DNA from: Ailurus styani
Taxonomy: Eukaryota; Chordata; Mammalia; Carnivora; Ailuridae
NCBI GenBank assembly: GCA_002007465.1
Contig: LNAC01000374.1
Span: forward strand, 1,224,949 to 1,288,948
Length of the DNA stretch: 64,000 nucleotides
Direction: 5' to 3'
Position 1 is the first letter of the stretch. Each line of letters starts with the position of its first letter. This document shows, in pieces, positions 1 through 12,449 of the stretch. Position numbers and translations under genes: made by a program. The notes under the pieces were generated by a model, which was not told the origin of the DNA, did no database searches, and worked only from the letters and a program-made list of their open reading frames with translations.

Positions 1-1519
1 CCCCAGCATCTTTCACCTCGAGCTATTTCTATTTAGCTTTTTGGTATTTAAGGTGATGGCTTCAGGCATGTTGGAGAGTAAGTCAGCTTTTCTGGGTCTC
101 TCCCGTGGATCCATGTAAGTCACTTTTGTTTATTTTTCTCCTGTTAATCTGTCTTCTATCAATTTAATTATTAGACCAGCTGAAGAACCTAGAAGGGCAG
201 AGAGGAAGACTTTTCGGCCCCCACATTAATATACTCGGAATCCTTTTCCCAGGAATCAGTAGCTCCTTCTTTCTCATTCCCAGGCTCACACTTGCATGTG
301 GCAAATGCTAAGTCTTAGAAAAAAACAGAGCTGCATTTGCTAAATTAGTTATCTCCTTTCTGTGTTGACAAAAACAAACAAACAAACAAACAAACCTCTT
401 ATTCATTCAGGCTGTAGTCTTGACTACCTTCTGAGATGCTGTGTGGGCTTTGTAAGCCAGTGTCCCCTTGTCATGATTCTGTATCACGGAACTGGGCTGA
501 TTTTACCAGGAGGAGGGAAACTGGATCATTTTTTGAAGACGTCATTTTATTGTTGCTTTTACATCTTCTGGAGTGTCAAAGATCTCTTTTCATTTCTTCC
601 CAGAGAGTGACTTTCACTTCCTTTATTTTCTCTTTCCCAACCTGCCTCCAAGGACCTCCTTCTACAGCATATTCCTCCCCTACAGTTCCATTCCCTAAAA
701 TGGTCCTTTCCAAAAAGCATGGAAAATAATGCATGGGTATATATTTTACTATTATTCATTCTTATTTGAAATCAGAGCAGATGGTAATTGAGACATCAGA
801 TGGCATAATTTTAAAATGTGCTGAATGGCTTAGCCTGGCAAAGGGGGTTGGAGATGGAGAGAAGAAACCCAGAAATCCCACAGCCAAAATTTATTATCAG
901 CCACTTTGGCTTCAACTGACTCTTCCTTTTCTTTTTTCCTGCCTCACAATACATACAAAGAAGAAAAAGTGACAACAGGACTGGCTGAATAATCTGAAAA
1001 ATTATGTGCAAAATCATTTGTAAAAAAAGGGCTCAGTGCAAAATGAAAATGCAGAATCCTTATTCAGAAATTAGCAAGAATTTAAGATGGTGACTGCAGA
1101 GCATGAAACCAAGTGTGGGGGCACTTCTGAACATGGGCCTGTGAGAGCACAGGGTTTCATGCCCAAGAAGTTGGCCCTGGGTAATAATCATAACCTTTAC
1201 TGTGTATGCCATTGACTTCCAGGCCAAAGACTTCGGGGAAACTTCTCTTTTCTAGTTGCGTGTGACATCCAGCCAGACCTTTCTGTTTTTCCACCTCAAG
1301 TGCCTTGACCTTGGTGAAATAGGACTCCATGCTGCTTTGGGTACTGTCCTTAAATTATAGCCTAAAGGACCCTTAAGCTAGAACATTTCGCCTTTGACAT
1401 CATAACTATTCTCCAAACTTAACACTATCTTCTGGAAACAGATCCTCAGGAAGTAACCGTGAAAAAGATAGAACAATCTTAAGACAAAGATCTGCTCAGA
1501 CTCTTACCTAGTTAAAGCA
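1..1519. other. Unassigned AT-rich DNA
   Basis: I recognise no gene or repeat family here. A short CAAA-type simple repeat lies near 369-393. The small open frames (82 and 97 codons) have no domain and overlap in different frames, as expected by chance. Confidence 0.6.
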
Positions 1520-1580
1520 TGTAAGACAATTTTTTTTTTAAATATCAAATTGTAAGCTTAGAATTTTATATCTTTTTTTT

Positions 1581-1711
1581 NNNNNNNNNNNNNNNNNNNN
1601 NNNNNNNNNNNNNNNNNNNNNNNNNNNNNNNNNNNNNNNNNNNNNNNNNNNNNNNNNNNNNNNNNNNNNNNNNNNNNNNNNNNNNNNNNNNNNNNNNNNN
1701 NNNNNNNNNNN
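1581..1711. other. Assembly gap, 131 N
   Basis: A run of 131 N. It sits between a T-run ending at 1580 and the poly-T (A-tail) of the antisense SINE at 1716. The whole gap lies inside the target duplication of that SINE, so the missing bases belong to the inserted DNA or to an assembly error in its tail. Confidence 0.98.
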
Positions 1712-1715
1712 AGAC

Positions 1716-1935
1716 TTTTTTTTTTTTTTTTTTTTTTAAAGATTTTATTTATTTATTTGACACAGAGAGAGAGAGAGATCACAAGCACGCAGAGAGGCAG
1801 GCAGAGAAACAGGGAGAGGAGGAAGCAGGCTCCCTGCTGAGCAGAGAGCCCGATGCGGGCCTCGATCCCAGGACCCTGAGATCATGACCTGAGCCGAAGG
1901 CAGCGGCTTTAACCCACTGAGCCACCCAGGCGCCC
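1716..1935 (-). mobile_element. Can-SINE, young class, antisense, beside gap
   Basis: Reading minus: tRNA-Lys-like head (GGGCGCCTGGGTGGCTCAG), GTCATGATCTCAGGGTCC body, CT-rich stretch, AAATAAATAAATAAAATC tail and a long A-run. A 15-bp target duplication TGTAAGACAATTTTT occurs exactly at 1520-1534 and 1936-1950. About 46 known bases plus the N gap lie between the left duplication and the SINE tail and are not SINE. The head form TTAAAGCCGCTGCC is a slight variant of the young class. Confidence 0.95.
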
Positions 1936-1950
1936 TGTAAGACAATTTTT

Positions 1951-3043
1951 AAGTTCACTTGTGAGCTGGGATCACTGGGGAGGAAGTCAAGCCCAGGACT
2001 GCAGAACTGATCATTATAAATACAGTCTCTGACCCAGGTGTGCCTCTGAGCTGCACTCAGCGTGCTTTGTGGGTCAACACGAATTGAGCAGGATTCTTAT
2101 CCCAACATTTTAAAGCAATTAATGCATAGGTTTTATGTCTTTTCTCTAACAGAGCATCTTAAAGTGCCCAAAGTCAAGGAAAGAGGGAGCAATCATCAAG
2201 GTGATGTGAGTGGTGGATGGTGAGCCTCGTCTTGCTTTCAGTGGCCAGGAGAGAGGCTGGACACATTGTTTTTCAGTCAGGTTCCTGAAGTCGAGCAGAG
2301 AAAAAATAAATACAAAAGCCGCTGATACATAGGTTGATATTAAGTGCTGCTGGTACACTGCTCCAGGAATTCCAGGAGGTACAGGTGGAAAGCAATATCT
2401 AATTGTGTTTTATAAAATGGTAAAATAAATGCCAAAGCATACATGAGATAGTATATCTTGATTCTGTTATCTCACCCACCAGTCATGTTTGCGGTAACTT
2501 ATTATTTTTTTTTCTGAAATAAGGATCAGTCCACAGAAGGTAGGAATATTCCCTAGCACTCCCCTAGTTTTAAAATAATTCCCAAAGGTGTTATGGAAAG
2601 AAGGCAAGATGTACGGAGCTGAGTCAACTGTTTGTGAGCTACTAATTGAACTAGAACTTTGATTTCATTATTTTTATGGTTGTATCAATTGGAAGGAAGG
2701 AATAAAGGGAATGGCATAATATTTGGTTTGGTCAGGAAAAGACCAGGTGGCCATCTGAAATATTCTGATTCCATGGAAAAATTCCATTATTCCAATATTC
2801 CAGAATGAGGAATGTGGAAAGGAAGACCCAAGACATTGTGGAGGAGATGAGTGGAGAGGCTCCAAATGAGGGGTTCTTGACACTCAAAGGTGGCTCCTGT
2901 GAGCTAAACTTCCTCACAGTGAAAAATGTCTGCACTCTTTCTATTTTTACCTCTAACATAGTTTCTTCAGTGTGACCTCATCAGCAATATTGGGTGAATG
3001 AAAGGAAATGAACTTTGGAGTATTTTGATTGAATTACAATATA
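1951..3043. other. Unassigned DNA
   Basis: No recognisable repeat or gene. Overlapping antisense frames of about 70 codons at 2674-2959 carry no domain and are treated as chance. Confidence 0.55.
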
Positions 3044-3360
3044 CAGTTGACTCACTCTTGAACAACACGATTTGAATTGTGCAGGTCCATGGATTTTTTT
3101 TTTTATAATATACTACTGAAAATGTATTTTCTTTATGATTTTTTTAATAAAATTTTCTTTTCTCTAGCTTTATTGCAAGACTGCTTTACATAATGCATCT
3201 AACATACTATATATATATACGTATATATATAAGTTGACTTTTTATGTTACCAGTAAGGCTTCCTGTCAACAGTAGTTAAATTTTGGGGGAGTCACAACTT
3301 ATCATCAGATTTCTGACTCCACAGGGGTCAGTGCCCTATACTGTTGTTCAAGGTCAACTG
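3044..3360. mobile_element. Tigger-type MITE (MER2-like), complete
   Basis: A 317-bp non-autonomous DNA transposon with terminal inverted repeats: the left end begins CAGTTGAC and continues TTGAACAACA, and the right end reads TGTTGTTCAAGGTCAACTG. It is flanked by a TA dinucleotide on both sides (3042-3043 and 3361-3362), the target duplication of the TcMar/Tigger superfamily. The interior contains the family-like tract around 3240-3320 (TTCCTGTCAACAGTAGTTAA, then a G-run and GAGTCA). It has no coding capacity. The MER2 name is from memory of the consensus; the superfamily call is firmer. Confidence 0.82.
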
Positions 3361-5579
3361 TACTGTGGCTGTAAAAACTTCAGTAGTTAAAATATATAGC
3401 AGGTCCTCTGGTAAAGACTGTGAGGCCTAAAACACTCCATAACTATCTACTCTGTCCAACTTTGGCAATTTATTTGCAATTTCAGTTCATAGGTCAGGTT
3501 TAAATCTCTATTTTATGTATTAAGTCTATGTATTTTATGTATGTTTAGAGACTGCCCCTACCATCTCAGCAAAATCTGCCAACTATTGGTAACCCGGAAA
3601 AGCAAAGCTGAGACAGCAAAGCAAGTATGTAAGAGGGAGGAGAATGTCAAATGCTAGATTTTTTCTTAAATATGATGTGTGGCCTCATCATGACATATTT
3701 TTTAGTCTTAAAAGTATATAATGGGTGGTACTGTATCAGAGTAGGTATTTAATTCTAGTATTTCTATGGTTTATTCTCTATATTTGAATCTAGATCTAAT
3801 TGAAATTTTGCTTTAAAGAGTGCAATAAAATTAATGCCTGGGTCCATTGGATCTTCAGGTTCAACTGTTTTGATTGCGGTAATTGTCAGTTAATCAAGGC
3901 AGATATCTCTTAGTTTCCTGAACCCTCTACTTTAAAGGTTTTATTTCCTCATCAGTCTTATCCTTTTTCTTCTAGTCTCAAGAGATAAGATGTCCTTTCT
4001 AATGTTTAAGGCCACTATGTCCTTTGACACCATCTTCTCCCACCTCTCTAGGAGTTTGTGCCACTAAACCCTCTTTTGTCTGTATCTTCAACTTTATCCC
4101 CTCTAATGGCTCTTTCCTTTCAAGGCTGTAAACTTGGGAATGGAGATGGGTCTCACTACTTTATCCATAGGAAGACTAGAGTTTGTTCTCTTCACTTAAC
4201 TTGAAGTTCAGGAGCAGGGTGGCTTTCTTTTCCATATGACAATGCCTCTTCAGGGTACCCAGGGAAACTATCTAGGGGACAAGATTTAAAGAGAATATTG
4301 GGCAGCTGAAGAAAGGATTGACTACACAGCGTAGACTGGATATACTCTAGCCTTGCAAATCAAATGGTTTTTATAACTCTTTTTTCTTAAATGGGTTTCA
4401 GGATCTTATCCTGAATTTAGTGGAATTTTAAAACAGATAAAACTGATTAGCAAGACTAATCTAGGATGGGAAACCCCCAGAATATTAGTTTTCTCCTGGG
4501 AGGGGGAGTTGACACAAAAGCAGCATGGTGGAACTTTCTGGAGTAATGATCACCTATATCTGGGTAGGGATTTGGCTTTATAGGTATATACAAGTATATT
4601 TACCGGGGTAGTTTTATATTTACCCTGAGAGTTGGCATCTCTGATACTCTTTACTCCTTTCTGAAGATTCAAGTTTCAGTCTGATATCATTTCCCTCAGT
4701 CTGAATAAAATTTTAAAGCATTTCTTAGAGAAGAGTTCTACTGAAAAATGAATTCTCTTAGTATTTTTAAAAAATATGAAAATGTTTCATTTTTATATTT
4801 AAAGAATATTTTCACTAGATTCTTAGTTGAAAGTATTTTTCTGTCAGCAATTAAAGGACAGTGTTCTACAACTTCTGTTTGTCAAAGTTTGATAAATTTT
4901 GAGTCACTGTTCTCCTGTATGTAATGTGTCATTTTCCCATGGCTGCATTTATCATTTTCTTTTAACTCTAGTTATCAACAGTTCTGTTACTGGTGGGAAA
5001 GTTTGTATTATATGAATGGAGGTCTTAGTCCTTGGATTCCAGACTAGACAATTTAAGTGGGGAATCCATGCTGGAAGAAAGACAGCTAGAAAGTAGCAAG
5101 CACAAAGCAGCTGATGAAAGCAAAAGTGGTCTTAAGGTGGGAGAACCTTCCCAGAGGTAGAACCAGCCCCTAGGTGGTTTTAGGATTGGAAATTATTGGG
5201 TGTCTCTGGGCTGGGAGGAGTTATGATGTATAGGGGGGTGGTCTCTAATGGAGGTTGCTTCGAATCATTTTGGAAACTTTTCTTATAGGTTGGGATGGGG
5301 AATTTTTGACCCTGTAAGGTTTGTACCAGATCTTCTTGGCAGCCTTTCTCCACAGCTGGGGTATGGGGGGTAGGAGGCTATACCTATAATTCAGTTGTAT
5401 TATAATGAGTCCAGGGGTACCCTGGGGCAGAAGTGGAGGAGGAGAGAGCATGCTCGATACTTGTGGTTCTTGATCTGTCAGCCACAAGGTCTTGGAAGCC
5501 ACAAGATCAGGGTGTGCCCCCAGGCTTTTAATGTGTAGCTACTAAGTTTATTTATCACCATCCTTGCCTCCATCTCCTC
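3361..5579. other. Unassigned DNA
   Basis: I see no assignable element. The part at about 5000-5560 is G-rich on plus. It has an 85-codon antisense frame with no domain and could be the edge of an old retroelement adjoining the L1 piece that follows, but I cannot name it. Confidence 0.5.
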
Positions 5580-5649
5580 TCTCTGTCATTCTCCCCTCAA
5601 GGAGTTGGGACTCTGGGGGAATTCCCTCCACTGCTCCTGTCTAGCTTCT

Positions 5650-6480
5650 ACCTAACAGTTTGACTATGATGCGCCTCGGCATGGGTTTCTCTGTATATGT
5701 CCTACTTGGGTTTACGGTGCTTCCTGATTTTGAAAATTTATGTCCTTCATCAAACTTGAGAAGTTTTAGGGCATTGTTTCTTCAAATAAGTCGTATGCCT
5801 TATACTCTCTTACCTCTCCTTCTTGGATTTTATTCATATCTGTTAGACATTTAATATTGTCCTCAGGTTCTTGAAAGTCTGTTTATTTTTTTCTAATCTT
5901 TTTTCTCTGTTCTCTACACATCTACTTTGAATGATCTTCAAGTTACCGATTATTTTCTCCACCATTTCCATTCTGTTAAGCCAATATAGTGAACTTAAAG
6001 TTGCAGAAATTGTATTTTTCAGTTTCAGAATTCTGGTTCTTTTTTTACTATTTTTGTTTCTCTGTTGAGATTTCCTATCTTTTCATTCATTGCAAACATA
6101 CATGTTTTCCCTTAGTTCTTGAGCATAGTTACAACAGCTATTTTAAAATTCTTGTCCGTTAATTGCATATCTAGGTCAACTCACCAGTGGTCTTGGTTGT
6201 TTGTCTTTCCTATTAAAAATGGGTCAAATATTCTTGATTGCATGTTGACTAATTTTGGATTGTATCTTAGGCATTGTGAAAATTATTTTGCGGAAATTCT
6301 CAATTCGGCTATATTCCTACTATGAGATTTTTATCAGAAAATTTACTTGCTTAGACTCAAACTTAACACTCTCTTTTTGGTGGAAGTTCAAAGAATATTT
6401 CAGTTCTTTTAACTTAGCTGCACTGCTTTAATTCTGTTCCATGCATGTATTCATGGGGCAGCCAGAGACTTTGGCAGAAA
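5650..6480 (-). mobile_element. Old L1 fragment (L1M-type), antisense
   Basis: The stretch follows the familiar antisense text of old mammalian L1 elements: a CTTGGCATGGGTTTC-like start, then ATTTCTTCAAATA-, CTTCAAGTTACCGATTATTTTCTCC- and TATTTTAAAATTCTTGTCCG-like tracts in the expected order. It is heavily mutated and has no usable reading frame. The exact subfamily and ends are uncertain. Confidence 0.65.
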
Positions 6481-7799
6481 TTATGTACTTAACACAACGC
6501 TCATGCCTTCTGGTTCTGTTTTTCTGAGACTTAGCTCCTTACTTTCAAGTATCTGTGGTTGTTATGAACTTTGTGTTCTTTTTTTTCTGGCCAGAAATAT
6601 GGTTTTTATGTCAAACTTTTAGTCACTTTACTTGGTGCCATCTTCATCCTGCTCACTAGTTAAAAGCCATTTAAAAAAAATGTAAACATATTCTGTACTT
6701 GTTTCTTCTAATTTTTTCTTTTCTTTAGAATTTGCCTGCTTTTTTTCACTCTCCAGTGCCTTCAGTTCATTATTTTATTTTATTATGCCCATAGTTCATA
6801 GCTAATATCTAGAAGATCCAATAGGACATTACTTAGTTGTATTGGAGGTAGATACTAGTTTTATTTTGAAAAACAGTATGGTAACCATAATCCTTTCGGT
6901 GTTTAGAGTATTTGAAATCTTAATTCAATTGTTCATTGAATGAGTAAACAAATTAAACATCTAGCCTCATTACTTTTTCACTGAAGTGGAAGGCTGTTGA
7001 CCTAATTTGATACGTTGACTCTGATTTTGTCTGACTTTTTCATTCCGTTAACCCAATTTATGGATTTGAAAAGAAGAAGCAGTGATTTATTTCTATTTAT
7101 CAGCATGGCTGCTTTATGGACTCTTGCTTTACTTAAATTAATATTTCCTTAGAATACTTGCCATTGTTTTTCAGCAGTACAAATCAATCAACCCAAAGAG
7201 AAACATACCTTCAGTTTTGAAACAATAAGATAACTACTCCTTGTTTGTCCTTGTCCTTAAGAAACAGACTTTAATTGTGGAAGTAGGTCACTTGGGTAAA
7301 TAAGATTGCTTTAGATTCTAGTAAAATAATGGAAAAATGTTTTATAGAAAAACAATTACTCTCATGTGTTGTGAGGGACATGAAATATGAATAATCAACA
7401 GTATATAATTATGAGAAGCTAATTTGATTGCCTTTTCCAAAAATAATTCAATTACTGAAGTAGTAGTGAAAAGAAATGAACAGATGTTTGATCTAATACC
7501 TCATACAGTATTTTACTTAGCCACATATGAATGAATTAAAATTGGTTTTATGAATGTCAATTCATAGCAGCAATGCTGTATAATTGAACCCCAAATTACT
7601 CATAAGATTTACTTTTGAACAACATGGTATAATTTGGAATAGAGAAAGTTTATGGAAAATTGGAGAAAAGGATTAGTAATAAAGATTTAAAAACCATATA
7701 TAGCTTATGAGAATATTTAAAATCTAGGAACTTAATGTTTTTAGAAATATTTGCTTAATATTTCTAAGCAAGAGACTGAAGAAGCGGTCATGGGATTTT
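6481..7799. other. Unassigned AT-rich DNA
   Basis: AT-rich sequence with no repeat family or gene that I can recognise. Confidence 0.55.
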
Positions 7800-8345
7800 T
7801 ATGGTTTTACAATACGTCTACAAATTCGTTCACAGTCTCCTTATCAAAGGTAATGTTTAACCTTCTCACTCCCTATCCTGAATAAGATTGGAGTTAGTGA
7901 CTTAATTCTAAACAAGAAAATGTAGAGGAAATTATGAATGATTTCTGAAACCAGGTCGTAAAGGGCATTACTGCATCTGCCTTCCTTTTGCTTGGATCAC
8001 TCACCCAAGGGGAAACCAGCCACTGTGGCATTAGGACCCTTAAGAGACCCTACTGAGAGGTTCACAGGTGAGGAACTGAAGATTCCTGCCAACAGCACAA
8101 ATTTCCTAGCCATCTAAGTGAGCCTCAGTCAAGTCTAGCTTCAGTCAGGCTTTCATTTAACTTCTGATGACCATAGCTCCAGCTGACAACTTGATTAAAC
8201 CTCATGACGAACCCTGAGACAGAACCACCCAGCTAAGGTACTTTTGAATTGCCGACCCACAGAAACTGTGAGACAATAAATATCTATTGTTCTAAACAAC
8301 TAAGTTTTTAGGTAATTTTTTATGTAGCAATAGGAGGTCACAAAA
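7800..8345 (+). mobile_element. MLT1-type LTR (ERVL-MaLR), sense
   Basis: Recognised from ordered blocks: TGGATCACTC near 7994, GGGGAAACCAGCCACTGTGG at 8010, GAGGAACTGAAG near 8072, ACCCTGAGACAGAACCACCCAGCTAAG at about 8211, CCCACAGAAACTGTGAGACAATAAAT near 8256, and the AAC-rich end ...TAATTTTTTATGTAGCAATAGG. The AATAAA-like polyadenylation region near 8274 fits an LTR read on plus. The 5' boundary is approximate. I saw no internal MaLR body attached. Confidence 0.8.
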
Positions 8346-8612
8346 GTCTTGTTATGTTTAATTTCAATTTTTATGTAGAAATGACATGGGAACTTACATA
8401 TTAGTTATGTTTAATTAGGTTCTTACTACCTCTTTCTAGGGTTGGAGGCCAGTTCCCTCAAATGAGGGCAGAGATTCCCTTGTATCTCACTGACACAGAG
8501 ATTGCATTTGTGGGGGTGGGATGGTGGAGGACTGGGTAGTAAACTGGGAGAACTGAAATAAGGTCAGAAATAGGATATAAGTTTGGAGGGCCATATCTAA
8601 AATATCCATTCT

Positions 8613-8979
8613 ATCAATTTGAAAATTTTTAAAAATTTTTTTATTATGTCCAGTTAGCCACTGTATAGTACGTAATTAGTTTTTGATGTAGTGCTCAATG
8701 AATCGAGTTAAGTATAACATCCAGTGCTCATCACAGCATGTGGTCTCCTCAGTACCCATGACCCTGTTACCCCCTCCCCCTTGAGACCCCTAGATTGTTT
8801 CTCACAGATATAGTGAAAAGAAGGGGCACATGCACCCCAATATTCATAGCAGCAATGTCCACAATTGCCAAACTGTGGAAGGAGCCGAGATGCCCTTCAA
8901 CAGATGAGTGGTAAAGAAGATGCAGTCCATATACACAATGGAATATTATTTAGCCATCAGAATCAATCTGAAAATTTTT
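8613..8979. mobile_element. L1 insertion with 5' inversion (twin priming)
   Basis: The left part (8631 to about 8820) is antisense carnivore L1 3' end: TTTTTTTATTATGTCCAGTTAGCCACTG, then the CCCAGTGCTCATCACA-like block. The right part (about 8821-8961) is the opposite strand, the distal ORF2/3' region (CACATGCACCCCAATATTCATAGCAG through GGAATATTATTTAGCCATCAG). Both lie between an 18-bp target duplication, ATCAATYTGAAAATTTTT, at 8613-8630 and 8962-8979 with one mismatch. One insertion with its 5' half flipped explains this arrangement. Confidence 0.87.
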
Positions 8980-9029
8980 GATTGAAGTGAGTTGCCATTC
9001 AGAAAACAAATATCTTTGTTAATCATTCT

Positions 9030-9110
9030 GTAATATATATTTATCACATATCAGCACATTGTACATTTTAAATACATATAATTATATTTGTCAATAATTC
9101 ATCAAGAAAG
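9030..9110 (+). mobile_element. L1 3'-terminal scrap
   Basis: CACATTGTACATTTTAAATACATATAATTATATTTGTCAATAATTC matches the usual sense 3' end of old L1 elements (the CACATTGTACACCTTAAATATATACAATT type). About 80 bp is recognisable, so the call is tentative. Confidence 0.55.
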
Positions 9111-12100
9111 TTTGGGAAAAAAAATGCCTGTGGAGAGTAATGTTCACCAGTTGTTCACACTTTACTGTGGACTATTTGAATAGAAAATTACATTGCCTAA
9201 CATATGGCTAATATAGAGTGGAATATGACACTTGGGAAAGACAGGCTAAGAGCATAGGAAAGTAGGATGGCCATACTGGGAAGGCCCCAAAGTGGACTTG
9301 GTAGCCAACAAGCAAGTTGAAAGTGAAGTGAGAACCAAGGCACTTTTATTTCAAAAGTCATATAAGAAGAGAAAAGAGCAGATAGATAAATGGCTGGGAC
9401 TAAAGATCACTATCTCCTATTCTGAAATTTGCCCTTGGGCTCCAACGTGGTCGTTTTTAGACCAATACTGAAAACCTTTTTGGTGCCCTCTTTGACATGT
9501 TCTCAAAAATATCACGTCCAATGCCCCTCTTCATACCATATACCTATGAAGAAGTGTCCACTTTGCTGTGATATATGGGTTACTTTATATGAAGCATGTG
9601 TGCACACACTGGAGGAGTTGGGCCATGTTTTTGCAGCTAGAATCCTGGCTGAACCTTGTTGCCTTCTGTGCTTCCCTCATCATAGCAGTGCAGTTATATT
9701 CTGCCTAGAGTGATAATTATTTCTCCATATGTGCTGTCTTCCTTCCAGATTGTAAGGTAACTAGCTGTTGGGGCCCTTTCTTATCCATTCTGGTGTTCCC
9801 TATTGAACATATTGGTATAAATGTTTGTGAAATTGTCTTGAATATGGAAAACCAAATTTAGCACTTTGTTGAATAGCAATGAGCCGATATGGTTTTATTT
9901 AAAGAACCAGATTTTAGAAATACCTATTACTTGGCTAAGCTATGCACTGAATCTTCGACCTCAAGGAAGAGTGCTCTCTTCAAGCATACATGATGTGAGG
10001 ATGGAGTGTTGACTTTGGGAGGCCTAGTTAGAAAACCTGGGTGGAATTGGATGAAGAAGGAAAAATAGTAGGGGAGAAATAGGATCTAGCCATGACATTA
10101 TCCCTGGAAAGAAGAATTATAAGAGGTATGGGAGAGAGAGAGGGAGAGACAGAGGGGGTAAATGGGAAAAAAAAATTATGACATTGAGGGTTATGTGGTG
10201 AAAGATGAAATGTGTAAATGGGGGACAGAGTAAAGATGTTATCAGAACAGTCAGGACAAAAAATCCAGGACTATTCCAAGATTAATGGATATGTCACTGA
10301 TCTTATTTTATGTTGTGCTCAACTGGGTCCTTTGGTTGCAGAGAACCAAAGATGTGACTAGATGAGCTATGGACTAGATTTTAAAAAATAAAGCTCACTT
10401 TAAGGATAGACATGAATTGGAACAAAGACAGAAAAGCCAAGGAACCAAGGCCATTCCAGTGGTCGGCAACTCCCTCCCTGGGCTTGCAAAGCCTTTTCCT
10501 GTTTCCCTCTGACTCATAGGCCAGACCACTCAGGTGCTTCCTCCACAACCTGGAGCAAGCCAGTCTGACTGACTTTGCTCATCACCATCCTCTGATTGGA
10601 TAGAGAGTGGGCCCTGGACAGTCCTTTGGGCTTGTCTTTGCTTGTTTCAATCATCCACTCTGTACCTATCCTTGTCCGAAGAACCTGTTAGCGTGGTTCC
10701 CTTAGTGGTTGGAGGTGGCACCTTGATTAAAATTTCCAATTTAAATATAAATGATAATTTGAATGGAAAAGAAAATAAAACCCTGAGTCATATTTATAGA
10801 CAACCCACACCATGTAACACAAAGACCCAAGCACATAGTTTGATAACAAGGTAGGCGTTTGCTGTACAAGTCTGAAAAAGAAATTTTACTCTTTTTCCTT
10901 TTTTTTTTTGAGACCCCTATAACTGTTTTTTGAATCCATCCTTAACTTGTTTCTGATTTTCCCTGGCACTCTCAAGCCTATCTCTTTGTGCTGTCTCATT
11001 TTTCTGCTTTGAAACGTGCCCTCTTCTCTTGGAAACAAATGGGGGTATTGTGGCTCCTGGGAGGTAAAACATTGGCAGCCTTTACTGACTCCATGGGTGG
11101 TGTGCAGAGACAGTTTCACACCTGACATCTGCTTCCTTTAATACCCTTCAGGGTGTTTACCCTGCGACTCTCAAAACCCCTTCAAAATCACTTCGAACCA
11201 TTTCCGACTTTTCGGGGACAGTAAATGCTCCCACAGCATAAATTGTTGCTCCTGTCAAATTGTTGCATTGTGTCTTGGGGAAAAACCATAGTAATGTCCC
11301 TTTCCTCATACTCTATCAGCACAACTTTATTAAGGCAAGAGGCAAGTCATAGAAACCTCTTTCTCTGGTGTGCTTTTGTTGTGTTACCAGAAGTAAACCT
11401 CTCTGACACCGTAGTTGTTGTTATAAAAGTCTAAGTAGAGGACGATGTTTTTATCGTGGGTGCTGAGGGCGTCTTAGCAGCATGTCTCCCGGCACAGTGG
11501 ACTCAACTGAGTTTTCAAGTTTTCTTGTGTTCTTACCAGCTGACTGTAGGCTCATTCTTCTCTGTGTCGCAGTGACCACTGAAAGCTGTTTGTGGGAAGC
11601 CACTATGTGATGAGAAGACCCAGTCAAAGGCTGGCCCTGAATGACAGAAGACCACAATTCACATTTGCTGCATGCCTTGCCTTAGCTACCTGGCATGATG
11701 TCTCAGTCCCAGAGGTTCTTGAAGAGCAAAAGGCTGCCACAGGCAAACAGGGGAAACAGAGCACATCTACTAAATGCAAAGGTGTTTACTCTGCATCTTA
11801 GCTTTAGAAATGCTCCAATCTCACTAGGAAGACAGAAGGGAGCTTATAGAAACATACTGTGAGCGGAGCAGACAGAGTGTGGTGATTTTCGAAAATCTGC
11901 TGTAACCTTCTGGTTCAGTTTTTGTTTCCCTGAGGGCAAAGGAATAAGATTTTATATTTTTCCTTATGTAGGAGTTCACATCTGGGTAAAGCATATCTTG
12001 GCTTTATGGGTGAATGTTTGGAGAGACTGTTTATGTTTCCAGTGTGAGGATAATTTTGGAAACCAAGATGCACTGATTGATGATGGAGAGCTAGGCTCAG

Positions 12101-12182
12101 CCAGTATTGAGGTAATTTATGCATCTGCTAGAACAGGCTTACTTCTTGATGACATGTAACGGATTGCTTGAAATTCGTGAAA
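9111..12182. other. Unassigned DNA
   Basis: No gene or clear repeat. A GA-rich stretch lies at about 10130-10160 and a T-run at about 10900. The open frames at 9429-9713, 10886-11128 and 11592-11801 have no domain and no supporting splice or promoter context. Confidence 0.5.
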
Positions 12183-12440
12183 GAGAGTGCATCGTGATTA
12201 AGAGCACAGACTTGGGAGCCAGACTTCCGGGGTTTCAATCCCCACTCTGCTGCTAACAAGGTATGTGACCTTGAAAAAGTTATTTAATCTCTTTGTGTCT
12301 CAGTTTCCCCATCTTTGAAATGGGATAATAATAGTATCTATTTCATAAGGTTGCTGTAAGGATTAAAAGTGTCAAGATTTGTAAAATGGACTCAGCTTAT
12401 ATCTGGTCTATAGTAAACTCTACGTAAGCCTTTGTTGCAT
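12183..12440 (+). mobile_element. MIR SINE, nearly full length, sense
   Basis: Clear MIR order: GTGATTAAGAGCACAGACTTGGGAGCCAGACT (tRNA-like head), GACCTTGAAAAAGTTATTTAATCTCTTTGTGTCTCAGTTTCCCCATCTTTGAAATGGGATAATAATAGT (conserved core), then the GTTGCTGTAAGGATTAAA tail region. Its divergence is typical of an element older than the carnivores. Confidence 0.93.
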
Positions 12441-12449
12441 ACAGATTTA

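Noticed and set aside
3044..3360. ERV LTR interpretation of this element
   Set aside because: Long terminal inverted repeats and a TA duplication identify a Tigger-type DNA transposon instead.
9429..9713. 94-codon frame with several Cys/His as a RING-like piece
   Set aside because: Cysteine spacing does not fit a RING or zinc finger, and the surrounding sequence shows no exon structure.
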